Source: Bacteroidota bacterium
GTDB taxonomy: Bacteria; Bacteroidota; Bacteroidia; Palsa-965
Length of the DNA stretch: 64,000 nucleotides
Reading direction: 5' to 3'
Assembly (NCBI GenBank): GCA_016194975.1
Contig: JACQAM010000020.1
Coordinates: forward strand, 62,001 to 126,000
Numbering within the stretch: the first letter of the stretch is position 1; each line of letters opens with the position of its first letter. Shown here one piece after another: positions 8,821-17,929 of the stretch. The notes under the pieces are model-generated. The model worked only from the letters and a program-made list of their open reading frames with translations, was not told where the DNA came from and made no database searches. The position numbers and the translations under genes are program-made.

Positions 8821-10251
8821 TTATTTCGCCTTCACTAATCTCGACGTTCCCGAAAAATTATCCCCGTTAACTTTCACCGTGTACGTTCCCTCATCCAATT
8901 TTTCTCCCGCCACATCGAGCAAAGAATTTCCTGCCGGCATTACCTGTGTTTCTGTCAAAACCATTCTTCCTTCATTGTCATAAACAGCATAAGTGATCGG
9001 TTGTGGTTTTTCCAGTTTTAAATTGATGAAAAAATTATCGCTGAACGGATTCGGAAACGCACTCAGCGAAAGTTGCGGCGCAGAAATATTATTTGCAGAA
9101 AGTAAAGTGGCCTGTGTAATATCGAAAATGTAAAGCCCGTTCTGCATATCGCTCGCGAGCACGTGCCCGCTCGGGAGATCCGTGTACGCGCCCCACACAC
9201 CGTGATATGCCTGCGTATAGTTTGGATAATTGATGAGCGTGTCGGTATCAAAATATCCGGTGCTCACACAATTTGCAGGATTGGAAATATCGAAGATCTG
9301 CAATCCGTCTGTGTAATTCGCCGCAACAAGAATATCATTCCCGATGATGTATGGATTGTGTGGCGTATTCCCGACATGAGAACGGAAAACCTGGTTCACG
9401 GTAAGATTTCCGAGATTGGAAACGTCGAGCGATTTTATTCCTTTACCGGCAGGAACTTCATCCATGAAAATTACAGTGCGTCCGTCCTGCGTGAGAAAAC
9501 TGCTGTGATTGTATCCCTGCTCGGGATAATTCTGCAATGCGGCGAGTTCTGTAAAATCATTTGTTGTTCCATTGTTGAATTTGTAAATGTAAAGTCCGTC
9601 GTATGCACACGACGCATACACCGTATCATTTCGCACAAACATGTCGTGCACCTGCCCGATCGCTGGATAATCCTGGTCGAGTGAGCGGATAAATGTTGGT
9701 GTAGTCGGATCGGCAGCAAGATCGTACACGGCCATCGGATAATAAAAACTACTCGACACGCCATTCACATATCCGCCATACAATTTATCTCCGTCAACAT
9801 AGATCGTGTGGCAACGTTCAAAAATTGAATTGTCGTCGCGCACCACGTGTACAGAATCGGGGAGATAAGAAAGATCGGCGATGATAAAAGAATTCGGCGC
9901 GGCATCATCACTCACGATGTAACAATAATTCTGGTATGTTTTTATTTCGTGCCAGATAAGATTTCCATGAACAGCCGGAACGTAATCGCACACAACAGGA
10001 GTCGCAGGATTTGTTACGTCAATGAATTCTGTTCCGGTAGAAGTTCCGATGATCGCATATTCTTTTCCGGTTGATGCCTGGTACCATCCCCACACGGCCT
10101 GGTATTTTATTCCATAAGTAGGTTCGGCGGGCTGAGCAGGATTCCACCAATGGCCGAGTTTGGAAACATTCACCGCGTTGTAGTTTTCAGTTTGCGCTGT
10201 GAGAACAGAGAATGGAGAGAAGAGAATGGAAAAGAGTAAAATTTTTTTCAT
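8821..10251 (-). CDS. Choice-of-anchor B family T9SS-secreted protein
   Basis: A 476-residue exported protein. After the signal peptide (SVLTAQ) comes an LVIVD-type beta-propeller with repeated phrases such as TGTEFIDVTNPATPVV, GLYIYKFNNG, GLQIFDISNPANCV and GLYIFDITQA, which define the choice-of-anchor B family. The last 80 residues are a type A T9SS sorting domain (FPNPFSDNFFINLKLE ... GTYTVKVNGDNFSGTSRLVKAK), so the protein should be exported by the Por system and anchored to or released from the outer surface. Substrate or partner is unknown. The gene stands alone, with a hairpin after it and no clear promoter motif before it. Confidence 0.88.
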   Translation of the reverse strand: MKKILLFSILFSPFSVLTAQTENYNAVNVSKLGHWWNPAQPAEPTYGIKYQAVWGWYQASTGKEYAIIGTSTGTEFIDVTNPATPVVCDYVPAVHGNLIWHEIKTYQNYCYIVSDDAAPNSFIIADLSYLPDSVHVVRDDNSIFERCHTIYVDGDKLYGGYVNGVSSSFYYPMAVYDLAADPTTPTFIRSLDQDYPAIGQVHDMFVRNDTVYASCAYDGLYIYKFNNGTTNDFTELAALQNYPEQGYNHSSFLTQDGRTVIFMDEVPAGKGIKSLDVSNLGNLTVNQVFRSHVGNTPHNPYIIGNDILVAANYTDGLQIFDISNPANCVSTGYFDTDTLINYPNYTQAYHGVWGAYTDLPSGHVLASDMQNGLYIFDITQATLLSANNISAPQLSLSAFPNPFSDNFFINLKLEKPQPITYAVYDNEGRMVLTETQVMPAGNSLLDVAGEKLDEGTYTVKVNGDNFSGTSRLVKAK

Positions 10252-10399
10252 GGCGTTGCGGGCGGATTACGAATTTTCTACGGTAACTACGATTACGGAT
10301 TCAGGCGAATTTACAGAGCTACAAGATACAAATAGTGATGCAGTGAAAAATGACGAAACTGTAAGTGGAAGTAAATGGCAATCAAATGGAATTTCTTAA

Positions 10400-10505
10400 G
10401 GGCATCTCTAATAACTTCGAACTGCTGCGTTGGACTACGTCCTCAAAATCCTCATTTACGAATAGTAAATTCCCGCCTTGCATTTCTGTGTTTTTAGAGA
10501 TGCCC
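10400..10505. mobile_element. 106-bp MITE-like element with 12-bp terminal inverted repeats
   Basis: The ends are perfect inverted repeats GGGCATCTCTAA (10400-10411) and TTAGAGATGCCC (10494-10505), extending to 15 of 16 paired positions. The element is flanked by the direct repeat TAA (10397-10399 and 10506-10508), as expected for a target-site duplication. Ends starting GGG and a three-base TNA duplication are typical of IS5-family (IS1031-like) elements, so it may be a non-autonomous derivative. Inside is a small hairpin (ATTTAC/GTAAAT at about 10454-10470). No protein is encoded. It sits in the 396-base gap 10252-10647, which otherwise shows no gene. Confidence 0.75.
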
Positions 10506-10647
10506 TAATGATAATTGGCGGAATGGAGTTGGTTGTACAATAAATTAAATTGTTGTTGCTAATCAGGCGGGAAAGTTGATGTACATTTCCATTTTGGAAT
10601 CAACACTAATTCATTGCTATTTAAATTCTATAGTTGCAATAACAACC

Positions 10648-11181
10648 ATGAACAGATTCAACTTAACGCCACGTTCAATTCTTTCTGTCATCATGATTGT
10701 ATTGCTGGCTGCTTATTACATTGGAAGATTTGTGACGGGTAATGACCACTGGTATAATTCATCTTCGTCTTCATCCACAAAAAGTTCGGCAATGGAGAAT
10801 TACTGGAAATCGAAAACTAAAGAACTTTCGGGTAATATAGATGGCCGGGATATCGGAATGCTTCTTTATGTGGATTCGAATCGCGCTTACGGAAATTATT
10901 ATTTTGTGGATACGAACGGAGTTATCAAAATAACATCAGGTGACGGAAACAGCGTGTCGGGAACTTTTTCAGATACGACTAAAACGATTTGGTACACGGT
11001 GAGTGGAATTGTTGAGGATAGCAATTTTTTTCTTTACGAACTCGATTCTGCGAGAACTATCATGGGAACTTTCCGTGGTAAGTTTATCGATGAGGATGAG
11101 ATCTCCGGTTATTATCTTAAAAATGCCGCGAAAGATTCTGTGCTGTTCAAATTATCCAATTATTCCTATGTGAAGCAGTGA
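10648..11181 (+). CDS. Hypothetical membrane-anchored protein
   Basis: A 177-residue protein of unknown function. It begins with a single hydrophobic anchor (SVIMIVLLAAYYIGRFV, residues about 10-28) followed by a Ser-rich linker and a soluble domain with regular beta-strand character (GNYYFVDTNGVIKITSGDG, TKTIWYTVSGIVEDS, FRGKFIDEDEISGYYL). It resembles small Bacteroidota proteins that compute a simple lipocalin-like or beta-sandwich fold, but no family is recognised. I chose the ATG at 10648 because the 24 residues encoded upstream from 10576 do not look like protein. The MITE-like element lies about 140 bases upstream. Confidence 0.6.
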   Translation: MNRFNLTPRSILSVIMIVLLAAYYIGRFVTGNDHWYNSSSSSSTKSSAMENYWKSKTKELSGNIDGRDIGMLLYVDSNRAYGNYYFVDTNGVIKITSGDGNSVSGTFSDTTKTIWYTVSGIVEDSNFFLYELDSARTIMGTFRGKFIDEDEISGYYLKNAAKDSVLFKLSNYSYVKQ

Positions 11182-11228
11182 AATGGCATTGCTATTTATT
11201 ATCCGGTGATAATTAATTTAATTACAAC

Positions 11229-11259
11229 TTGATTTTGCGGGAGGAATGATTTACTTTTC
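11229..11259 (+). promoter_or_regulatory. Promoter of the GloVer-repeat gene
   Basis: TTG at 11229-11231 and TACTTTTC at 11252-11259 are separated by 20 bases; the latter differs from TAnnTTTG only in its last base. The ATG follows 22 bases later. Confidence 0.45.
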
Positions 11260-11281
11260 TGAAAGCAAATAAGTCGTTCTC

Positions 11282-12691
11282 ATGAAAAAACTTCTACTCA
11301 CTCTTTCCGTTGTTGTCGCTGCGGCAACAATTTCAATTGGACAATCTCAGTCTTATTGGCTGACAACCACTTTTGGTGGCAGCCCCGGCGGTGGAACTAT
11401 CAGTAAGATGTCACCAACTGGTGTTGGCTTCGCTCACGTTTATGATTTTCTCTATGCCACTGGATGCAATCCTTACGGCAACATGATTCAGGCGAGTGAC
11501 GGATATCTTTATGGCACATCAGAAAATGGCGGGCCATCCGGTAGTTGCGTTATTTTCCGATACGATCTTGTCAATAATATTTATGCTGATGTTCATGATT
11601 TTTATTTTGCAGACGGATATATTCCGTGGTCGGGACTCACAGAGTTGAACGGTGTTCTCTATGGCGTTACGTGGGATGGAGGAGTTTATTCAAACGGAGT
11701 TCTCTATAGTTACAATTTATCGAATGGAGTTTATACCGACCTCTATGATTTTAATTCCACGTATGGTAGTTATCCGTGGAGTGCGCTCACTGTTGCAAAC
11801 GGGAAATTATATGGAATGGCGATGTCAGGTGGAGCAAATAACCAGGGTGGACTTTTTTGTTATGATCCTGCTACGTCAAATTATAGTTTGCTGTATAGTT
11901 TGAATAGCAGCGTGGGTGATGGTACAACTCCTTACGGAAGTCTGTTGCATGCTGCCGATGGAAAATTCTATGGACTTACAATGACAGGAGGAACAAATAC
12001 GGTGGGAACTATATTCAGCTTTGATGAAAGCACATCTGCGTTCAGCACGTTGTATAATTTAACAACAGCAAGTGGCTGTCAACCGAAAGCAGCACTTGTT
12101 CAGGCACCGAATGGAATGATGTATGGAACTACTTCAGAAGGCGGGCTTGATTCCAATGGAGTAGTTTTTTCTTTCGATCCCGCCAACAATACTTACACCG
12201 ATATTCATGACCTCACACTTGCTGACGGAAAGAATCCGAATGGAGATCTTACTTTATCTGCCGCTGGTTTATTGTTCGGTACAGCCACCGGTGGAGGATT
12301 CAGTGGTGCAGGAACGGCCTTCAGTTTCGATCTTTCGAATGGGGCGTTCAATGTTATTTTCAATTTCGTCGGAAACTGGGGAATGAATCCGAATGGAGGA
12401 TTCAACTTTGTGGATATGTCGCTCGGGATAAAAGATCATTCTCCACTCGATGCCTCTGTCTCTCTTTTCCCTAATCCTGCGCAGGATGCGATCACCATTT
12501 CTGCTTCGAATGCAGGATCTGTTTCTTTCACCATGATCAATTCTCTAGGACAATCCGTGATGTCGTGGAAAGAAAACTCCGTGATGAATTACAACAAACG
12601 GATTGATGTTTCTGCTCTCGACGCCGGAATTTATTTCCTCGAGATGAAGAGCGGAGATAAAGTGGTGACGAAGAAATTTGTGAAGGAGTAA
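11282..12691 (+). CDS. GloVer-repeat T9SS-secreted protein
   Basis: A 469-residue exported protein with a signal peptide (TISIGQ). The body is a choice-of-anchor tandem-repeat (GloVer-type) propeller: units such as MIQASDGYLYGTSENGG, LTELNGVLYGVTWDGG, LTVANGKLYGMAMSGG, LLHAADGKFYGLTMTGG and LVQAPNGMMYGTTSEGG recur about every 50 residues, each followed by a phrase of the form FSFDPANNTYTDIHD. It ends in a type A sorting domain (LFPNPAQDAITISASN ... GIYFLEMKSGDKVVTKKFVKE). Likely a surface or extracellular protein; function unknown. It is preceded by a promoter-like pair of boxes. Confidence 0.88.
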   Translation: MKKLLLTLSVVVAAATISIGQSQSYWLTTTFGGSPGGGTISKMSPTGVGFAHVYDFLYATGCNPYGNMIQASDGYLYGTSENGGPSGSCVIFRYDLVNNIYADVHDFYFADGYIPWSGLTELNGVLYGVTWDGGVYSNGVLYSYNLSNGVYTDLYDFNSTYGSYPWSALTVANGKLYGMAMSGGANNQGGLFCYDPATSNYSLLYSLNSSVGDGTTPYGSLLHAADGKFYGLTMTGGTNTVGTIFSFDESTSAFSTLYNLTTASGCQPKAALVQAPNGMMYGTTSEGGLDSNGVVFSFDPANNTYTDIHDLTLADGKNPNGDLTLSAAGLLFGTATGGGFSGAGTAFSFDLSNGAFNVIFNFVGNWGMNPNGGFNFVDMSLGIKDHSPLDASVSLFPNPAQDAITISASNAGSVSFTMINSLGQSVMSWKENSVMNYNKRIDVSALDAGIYFLEMKSGDKVVTKKFVKE

Positions 12692-12786
12692 CTAATGGAT
12701 AATTGATAATGGAGAATGGTTTTGGCGCGTTAGGTCAAAGCAAGTCGGACTTCTCAATCCGTAATTTGTAATCCCGTAATTTGTAA

Positions 12787-13608
12787 TTAGAGTCTGGCGA
12801 TCAGCTCTTTCATCAGCAACGTCATTTTTTTTTCTGTTGCCTGTGCCGCTTTCTGAACATCTGCGTGTGTGACTTCTACAATTTTTCCGGGAACACCAAG
12901 ATCAGTGATTACCGACATCGCGAAGACAGGAATTTCCATGTGGCGCGCAACGATCACTTCCGGAACTGTACTCATGCCCACGGCGTCTGCGCCTATGTTG
13001 CGCACATACGCGTATTCGGCCGGAGTTTCAAAAGTAGGCCCGCTCATTCCGGCATAAATTCCTTCCTGCACACGGATGTTTTTTTCTGCAGCAATATTTT
13101 TTGCAAGCGCAATTAATTTTCTGTCATAAGGTTCGCTCATGTCGGGAAAACGTGCGCCGAATTTTTTTTCATTGGGACCAATGAGCGGATTCGTCGGGAA
13201 TAAATTGATGTGATCGTTGATGATCATCAATTCTCCAATGGAAAAAGCGGGATTCACTCCGCCGCTTGCATTGGAAACAAAAAGCCGTTTTATACCCAGC
13301 AGTTTCATTACGCGCACAGGAAATGTTACTTGCTGCATGGTGTATCCTTCGTAAAAATGAAAACGTCCCTGCATGGCCACTACATTTTTTCCGGAAAGTT
13401 TTCCGAAGATGAGTTTTCCCGAATGTCCTTCTACTGTTGAAACAGGAAAATCAGGAATGCTGCTGTAGTCAAGAATGAATTCTGCTGCGATCTCATTCAC
13501 GAGTCCGCCGAGTCCGGTGCCGAGAATGATGCCCGTCTCCGGGAGAAAATTCTTTGTTTTTTCTTTAATGTAATTTGCTGTTGACAGGATTCGATCGTAC
13601 ATAATCAT
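12787..13608 (-). CDS. punA: Purine-nucleoside phosphorylase
   Basis: Trimeric (low-molecular-mass) PNP class: phosphorolysis of inosine, guanosine or deoxy forms to free base and (deoxy)ribose 1-phosphate in purine salvage. Length 273 is normal. Visible motifs: [12 protein letters not shown] for phosphate binding, [44 protein letters not shown], and the base-binding region [29 protein letters not shown] with Glu and Asn-equivalent positions for 6-oxopurines. The ATG at 13608 lies inside lpxK, overlapping it by 44 bases; a second ATG at 13602 is equally possible. Tight coupling with lpxK is evident. Confidence 0.95.
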   Translation of the reverse strand: MIMYDRILSTANYIKEKTKNFLPETGIILGTGLGGLVNEIAAEFILDYSSIPDFPVSTVEGHSGKLIFGKLSGKNVVAMQGRFHFYEGYTMQQVTFPVRVMKLLGIKRLFVSNASGGVNPAFSIGELMIINDHINLFPTNPLIGPNEKKFGARFPDMSEPYDRKLIALAKNIAAEKNIRVQEGIYAGMSGPTFETPAEYAYVRNIGADAVGMSTVPEVIVARHMEIPVFAMSVITDLGVPGKIVEVTHADVQKAAQATEKKMTLLMKELIARL

Positions 13609-14662
13609 TTATTTGTTGATTGAAAGATTCTTCATCGCGGTCGTGAAATGCGATCTCGATTGGAATGTAATAGAGAGGAAGATCGCCGATGTATTCTGCA
13701 AGGCCGGGCTTGCGTAAGCGCATCGCATCTTTTTCCGTAGTAAGAACAATCTTTTTTTCTGATTTGGCCGATTTGAAAATTTCCTGCAAACGTAATAAGT
13801 CTGCCGGAGAAAATTCATGGTGATCGGGGAAACGATAGGGAATGAGTTCGGTCACTTTGTCCTTGAGAAAATATTCCAGCGAATGAGAATTGGCAATGCC
13901 GGTGAGCAGGACAATGGTGAATTTATTTTCAAAAAAGTGTTCTTTCGGTTTTATTTCGAGCTCGCCCACGTTGCCGAAAGGAATGAATTCTCCATAGCGA
14001 ATCCAGGAAAAATAAACTTTCTGCCACGGCTGGGGTTTTATTTCTTTGATAATGCGTTTGCGTTCGAGCGGAGAGAACATCTGCGGAGTTTTTGTCACAA
14101 CAATGATGTCCGCACGTTTGTCGCCCGATCGCGGCTCGCGCAGATTCCCGGTGGGCAGCATACGATCTTCATAATACAAAAGAGCATAATCCGTAAGCAG
14201 GATCTGCAAGCCGGGTTTTATTCTCCGGTGCTGAAAAACATCATCCAGAATAATCACCTGGCGATCGGGAAAATTGACGAGTAACTTTTTTACACCATGA
14301 ACACGATTTCCATCTACTGCAACAGGAACTTCTTCCGGGAAACGGTGGCGGAACTGCATGGGTTCATCGCCAATCTCGTCGGTGAGCGAATCTGCTTTTG
14401 CAAGAATGAATCCTGATGTTTTTCTTCCGTAACCGCGACTCAGTGTTGCCACTTTGTATTTTCCCCGCAAAAGTTTGACGAGATATTCCACGTGCGGAGT
14501 TTTTCCCGTGCCGCCTACGGTAAGATTTCCAACGCCAATTGTTGAAACCGATTTTATTTCTGTGGAAGGAAGAATGCCCGCATCAAATAATTTATTCCGG
14601 ATCACAACGATCAGTCCGTAGAGTATAGAAAAAGGCCATGCCAGAAGACGGAGCACATTCAT
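13565..14662 (-). CDS. lpxK: Tetraacyldisaccharide 4'-kinase
   Basis: LpxK phosphorylates the 4' position of the lipid A disaccharide at the inner membrane. The protein is 365 residues with an N-terminal membrane-associating helix ([20 protein letters not shown]) and the P-loop region [13 protein letters not shown] at residues 44-56. Further family features are [12 protein letters not shown], the DEP-like [12 protein letters not shown], and [14 protein letters not shown]. It shows the organism makes lipid A with a 4'-phosphate stage. The stop lies within the start region of the PNP gene, indicating an operon. Confidence 0.96.
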   Translation of the reverse strand: MNVLRLLAWPFSILYGLIVVIRNKLFDAGILPSTEIKSVSTIGVGNLTVGGTGKTPHVEYLVKLLRGKYKVATLSRGYGRKTSGFILAKADSLTDEIGDEPMQFRHRFPEEVPVAVDGNRVHGVKKLLVNFPDRQVIILDDVFQHRRIKPGLQILLTDYALLYYEDRMLPTGNLREPRSGDKRADIIVVTKTPQMFSPLERKRIIKEIKPQPWQKVYFSWIRYGEFIPFGNVGELEIKPKEHFFENKFTIVLLTGIANSHSLEYFLKDKVTELIPYRFPDHHEFSPADLLRLQEIFKSAKSEKKIVLTTEKDAMRLRKPGLAEYIGDLPLYYIPIEIAFHDRDEESFNQQINDYVRSNPVNSKLH

Positions 14663-14766
14663 CGTGAGCGAAATTAGTAAATGTGGCGTTACAGGTTCTC
14701 ATTTCTCATTTCTGAGTTCTCATTTCTCATTGTGTAAAGAAGTGATGAAGTGCCGCTCCATAAAAA

Positions 14767-16899
14767 TCATTCCACAACGATCTTCTTCGCCGTAAAATAA
14801 TTTTCGCCTGACATTTTCACGAGATAAATTCCACCGGCGAGTGAATTCGCAGCAAGATGAACGGATGAAGTTCCGGGAGAAATATTTTCGGAATAAACCA
14901 GTGCGCCTGTAGTGGACCAGATCTCGAATTTCATTGGAGCATTCACTGCATTAAAATGAATTTCCATTTCTGTTTCGCCATTGAGCGGATCGGGATAAAA
15001 TGAAATTTCATTGCCGTCAACGATGGTTGAGGAAGTGGTGAGCGCGCAATTCGTCATCATGCTGAATGCATCAATTTTTCCATAACCCCATGTGTAATCA
15101 GGAAGACTGCTGCCGGTGAACACATCCTGTTTCGCACAATAGATCACTGCATTTTTACAATCCTGCCAGGTTGCATTCGGATGAAGTTGTAAATACAACG
15201 CGACCGATCCGGCAACCACAGGAGATGCAGCGCTCGTTCCTCCGTCCACAACATGAAATCCACCGACACCTACATACTGTGGTGCGCCTGCAATGATGGC
15301 CGGCAATTCGCTGATCACACCACACGAAATATCATTGGCGCCGGGAGCAGAAATATCCGGCTTGTATCTTCCATCACGCGTTGGCCCCACGCTGGAATTC
15401 CACATGATGGTTCCTGCAGTTACAGTCGTATCGTGTTCCCAGGTATTGTTCACATCCATCCACACATCGCGATTCACATAATTCGCAACAGTGATCGTGC
15501 GGTTCGAACATTGGAAGCTGCTGCATAGTGTGTAAGTGGTATCGGTTTGTTTGTAATAAGCGATGTTAGGATAAGTTGTGGAATTCGGAAGAGGATTGGT
15601 GTAAATATCAAAACTCCAGAGATGAAAAAGACCGCTGCCGGTTGTGAGTAAACTGTAATCGTAAGTGGTGGATGAATCCTGCACAATGAGAAATTCCATA
15701 CTGTAAGCGCTTCCTTGTATAGTGGCCACTCGTGAAATAATTGCAAGCCGTTGCCCTGCTGAATTTTTCAGTGTGTCCACGCTGATGCCGGGAAGATTAC
15801 TCTGAATGTTTGTGAACAGTGTTCTTCCTTTGTCAATGAAACTTACATCCTGCGTGCAACCGATCGCGAATTTTGCGCTGTTGAAATTAGTGGTGTCGGC
15901 CCAGAGTTGTAAATAAATATTCTGCGAAGAGTTGAACCACGTAAGATTCGTATCGGATGAAAGGGTGTAAGAAAGATGAATGGGAAGATTTCCTGCGTTG
16001 CCCGCCGCGCACACAAACGCGCGTCCCGGCGTGTTGAGCATCGTATCAATCATCATTGCTTCCGGATCCTGTCCGTCGTGCGAACCGTAGTAATCGCCCA
16101 CGCTCGCGTTGATCACGCACGGGCGCCCGAGCGACATAGCAACGCTGTAAATATATTCTGCTGCATCGGCCACAGCGGAATTGGAATACACATAATTGAA
16201 ATCGAGTGCAACAACAACAAAATTTACATTGGGAGCAGCGCCGCTGTAATCGCGCGCAACAGTGGATGAACCATTTCCTCCCGCGATCCCGCTTGTGTGC
16301 GTACCGTGACCGAAATACTGCAGATCATTATGCGTACATGATCCGTTATTGATCTGCGCGCTGTCCCACAAAGTTCCGTAGAGCCACGGCGTTGGACCAG
16401 TTCCGCTCGTGTCGCGCTGATCCCAGATGTAGAGAATTCTTGTTTTTCCATTGGAATCTTTAAAATCAGGATGATTGAAATCGATGCCGGAATCTATCAT
16501 TCCCATAATTACATTGTCGCCTTTGTAGGGTTGCGTGAGTGGCGCCATTCCATTGTGCACATTGTTCAAACCGGTTTGTTGCTTGATCGTATCATTCATC
16601 AACTGCATTTTCCCGACGGAATTCCCAATGCGCACAATGCCATTCTCCTTCGAGAAATTCACGAGTTCATGTGCAGGAATGCATACGGAGCAGATCATTC
16701 CTTCGTTGTACACGAGATAACCATTGTGTTTTTTAGCTGCATCAGCAATCTCCAGCGGATTTCCCTGTACAAGAATGCGGATGTTTTCATTCGCAGCATA
16801 ATGGGAAGCTTTTTCGTAAAGCGCCAATGGAATTTTCATTTCCTGTGCAATGCTGAATAAGGGGAGAAGGAGAGTGGAAAGAATAAATATTTTTTTCAT
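14767..16899 (-). CDS. Subtilisin-like S8 serine protease, T9SS-secreted
   Basis: A 710-residue exported protease. The signal peptide ends near LFSIAQ. The catalytic triad is visible: Asp136 in MIDSGIDFNHPD, His198 in FGHGTHTSGIAGG, and Ser at about 555 in GGTSAASPVVAGS. A long insertion of about 200 residues between His and Ser (residues about 310-500) probably forms an extra beta domain. The C-terminus is a type A sorting domain (ISFYPDPLNGETEMEIHF ... GIYLVKMSGENYFTAKKIVVE). It should degrade proteins outside the cell. A 104-base gap with repeated TTCTCATTTCTCATT-type words follows it; no promoter motif stands out. Confidence 0.93.
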   Translation of the reverse strand: MKKIFILSTLLLPLFSIAQEMKIPLALYEKASHYAANENIRILVQGNPLEIADAAKKHNGYLVYNEGMICSVCIPAHELVNFSKENGIVRIGNSVGKMQLMNDTIKQQTGLNNVHNGMAPLTQPYKGDNVIMGMIDSGIDFNHPDFKDSNGKTRILYIWDQRDTSGTGPTPWLYGTLWDSAQINNGSCTHNDLQYFGHGTHTSGIAGGNGSSTVARDYSGAAPNVNFVVVALDFNYVYSNSAVADAAEYIYSVAMSLGRPCVINASVGDYYGSHDGQDPEAMMIDTMLNTPGRAFVCAAGNAGNLPIHLSYTLSSDTNLTWFNSSQNIYLQLWADTTNFNSAKFAIGCTQDVSFIDKGRTLFTNIQSNLPGISVDTLKNSAGQRLAIISRVATIQGSAYSMEFLIVQDSSTTYDYSLLTTGSGLFHLWSFDIYTNPLPNSTTYPNIAYYKQTDTTYTLCSSFQCSNRTITVANYVNRDVWMDVNNTWEHDTTVTAGTIMWNSSVGPTRDGRYKPDISAPGANDISCGVISELPAIIAGAPQYVGVGGFHVVDGGTSAASPVVAGSVALYLQLHPNATWQDCKNAVIYCAKQDVFTGSSLPDYTWGYGKIDAFSMMTNCALTTSSTIVDGNEISFYPDPLNGETEMEIHFNAVNAPMKFEIWSTTGALVYSENISPGTSSVHLAANSLAGGIYLVKMSGENYFTAKKIVVE

Positions 16900-16982
16900 G
16901 AGAAGGAAATTATCTTATTAAAAATACGGAAAAATCTTTGCGCCTTTGCGCCTATGCGGTAAAATAACTTGCGATATTTGAA

Positions 16983-17618
16983 ATGATGATCCGGTTTTCG
17001 TGGCTATTGTTTTTCGTCGCTGCATCAGAAATTCTTTTGGCGCAGAAAGATTCTGCTATTTACAATTCCGATTTTAAATTCAAACCCGGACTGTATCTGA
17101 ATTTTTACCAGTTCCGTAATAATGCTCCTGTTCCGAGAGCGAAAATTGTTTCTGACATCGACAGTACGCGAATTGATTTCATCCGGCAGGTGACCAGTGG
17201 AAAAATGCTGACCTATCTCGATTCGGCAGGAAATCTTACGGAATTATATCCTGCGAAACTCTGGGGATTCTGCGAGAACAATTCCATTTACATTCATTAC
17301 AACAACGATTTTTTCAGGATCGTTGTCATTGGAAGTTTATGTCATTTCACGGCTACCTACACGACTTACATGACTACAGGGCCAACCATGGGTGGACCCA
17401 CTTACAGCACGCCGGTGCAAAGCATGCAGCAATATGTTCTGGATATGCAGAACGGATATGTTTATGATTTTATTCTCGTGAATGTGGAGCCACTTTACCA
17501 GCGCGATCCTGTGTTGTACAAAGAATTCATGACTATGGGAAAAGCGAAGAGAAGGAAAATGATGTTTTATTATTTGCGGAAATATAATGATGCGCATCCC
17601 TTGTATTTTAAGAAATGA
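16983..17618 (+). CDS. Hypothetical secreted protein
   Basis: A 211-residue protein with a signal peptide (FVAASEILLAQ) and no recognised family. The mature part contains FKFKPGLYLNFYQFRNNAPVP, a beta-rich middle with NSIYIHYNNDFFRIVVIGS, a Thr-rich loop (TYTTYMTTGPTMGGPTYS), and a basic C-terminus (MGKAKRRKMMFYYLRKYNDAHP). The pattern is common in Bacteroidota secreted proteins of unknown role. Start at 16983 (ATGATG); a GATATTTG element two bases upstream resembles a -7 box, which would place transcription start near the second ATG. Confidence 0.6.
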   Translation: MMIRFSWLLFFVAASEILLAQKDSAIYNSDFKFKPGLYLNFYQFRNNAPVPRAKIVSDIDSTRIDFIRQVTSGKMLTYLDSAGNLTELYPAKLWGFCENNSIYIHYNNDFFRIVVIGSLCHFTATYTTYMTTGPTMGGPTYSTPVQSMQQYVLDMQNGYVYDFILVNVEPLYQRDPVLYKEFMTMGKAKRRKMMFYYLRKYNDAHPLYFKK

Positions 17619-17737
17619 GAATGGCGAAAGGAGATTTTGGATTTTGCCTGCCCGCCCGCAGGGATTTCTGTGGGCTGAAAATGGTCTTTATGTCGGATTT
17701 GAATTCAGGATTCGATTGATGTTTGGTGGTGGCTGGT

Positions 17738-17829
17738 GAATCTGTGAGATCTGTGGCAACTTTCCTATTGGTAGAAAAACATACTTCCGTAAGTAATTTT
17801 GCCACGGATTAAACTGATTTTCACCGATT
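17738..17829. repeat. Second copy of ATCTGTGGCAA inverted repeat
   Basis: Left arm 17738-17759 (GAATCTGTGAGATCTGTGGC and two more bases) pairs with right arm 17798-17829, which starts TTTGCCACGGATTAAACTGA. It shares its design and core words with the repeat at 7211-7306. The 311-base gap 17619-17929 otherwise holds no gene; near its end is the ettA promoter element. As it follows a gene on the plus strand it may serve as a terminator. Confidence 0.65.
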
Positions 17830-17894
17830 CTCATTGGGAAAAACCTCACCGGTCCATGCGGCCTGCCGCCGACCACCTACCGCTGACTAATTCG

Positions 17895-17902
17895 TACATT
17901 TG
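17895..17902 (+). promoter_or_regulatory. -7 promoter element of ettA
   Basis: TACATTTG is a perfect TAnnTTTG match, 27 bases before the ettA ATG. No clear -33 TTG at the usual spacing. Confidence 0.45.
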
Positions 17903-17929
17903 CTCCTCCCAAAAAAAGAACACACACCT

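Noticed and set aside
10199-10399. Rightward frame starting inside the choice-of-anchor B gene
   Set aside because: Composition is not protein-like and it lies on the complement of the signal peptide region before the MITE-like element.
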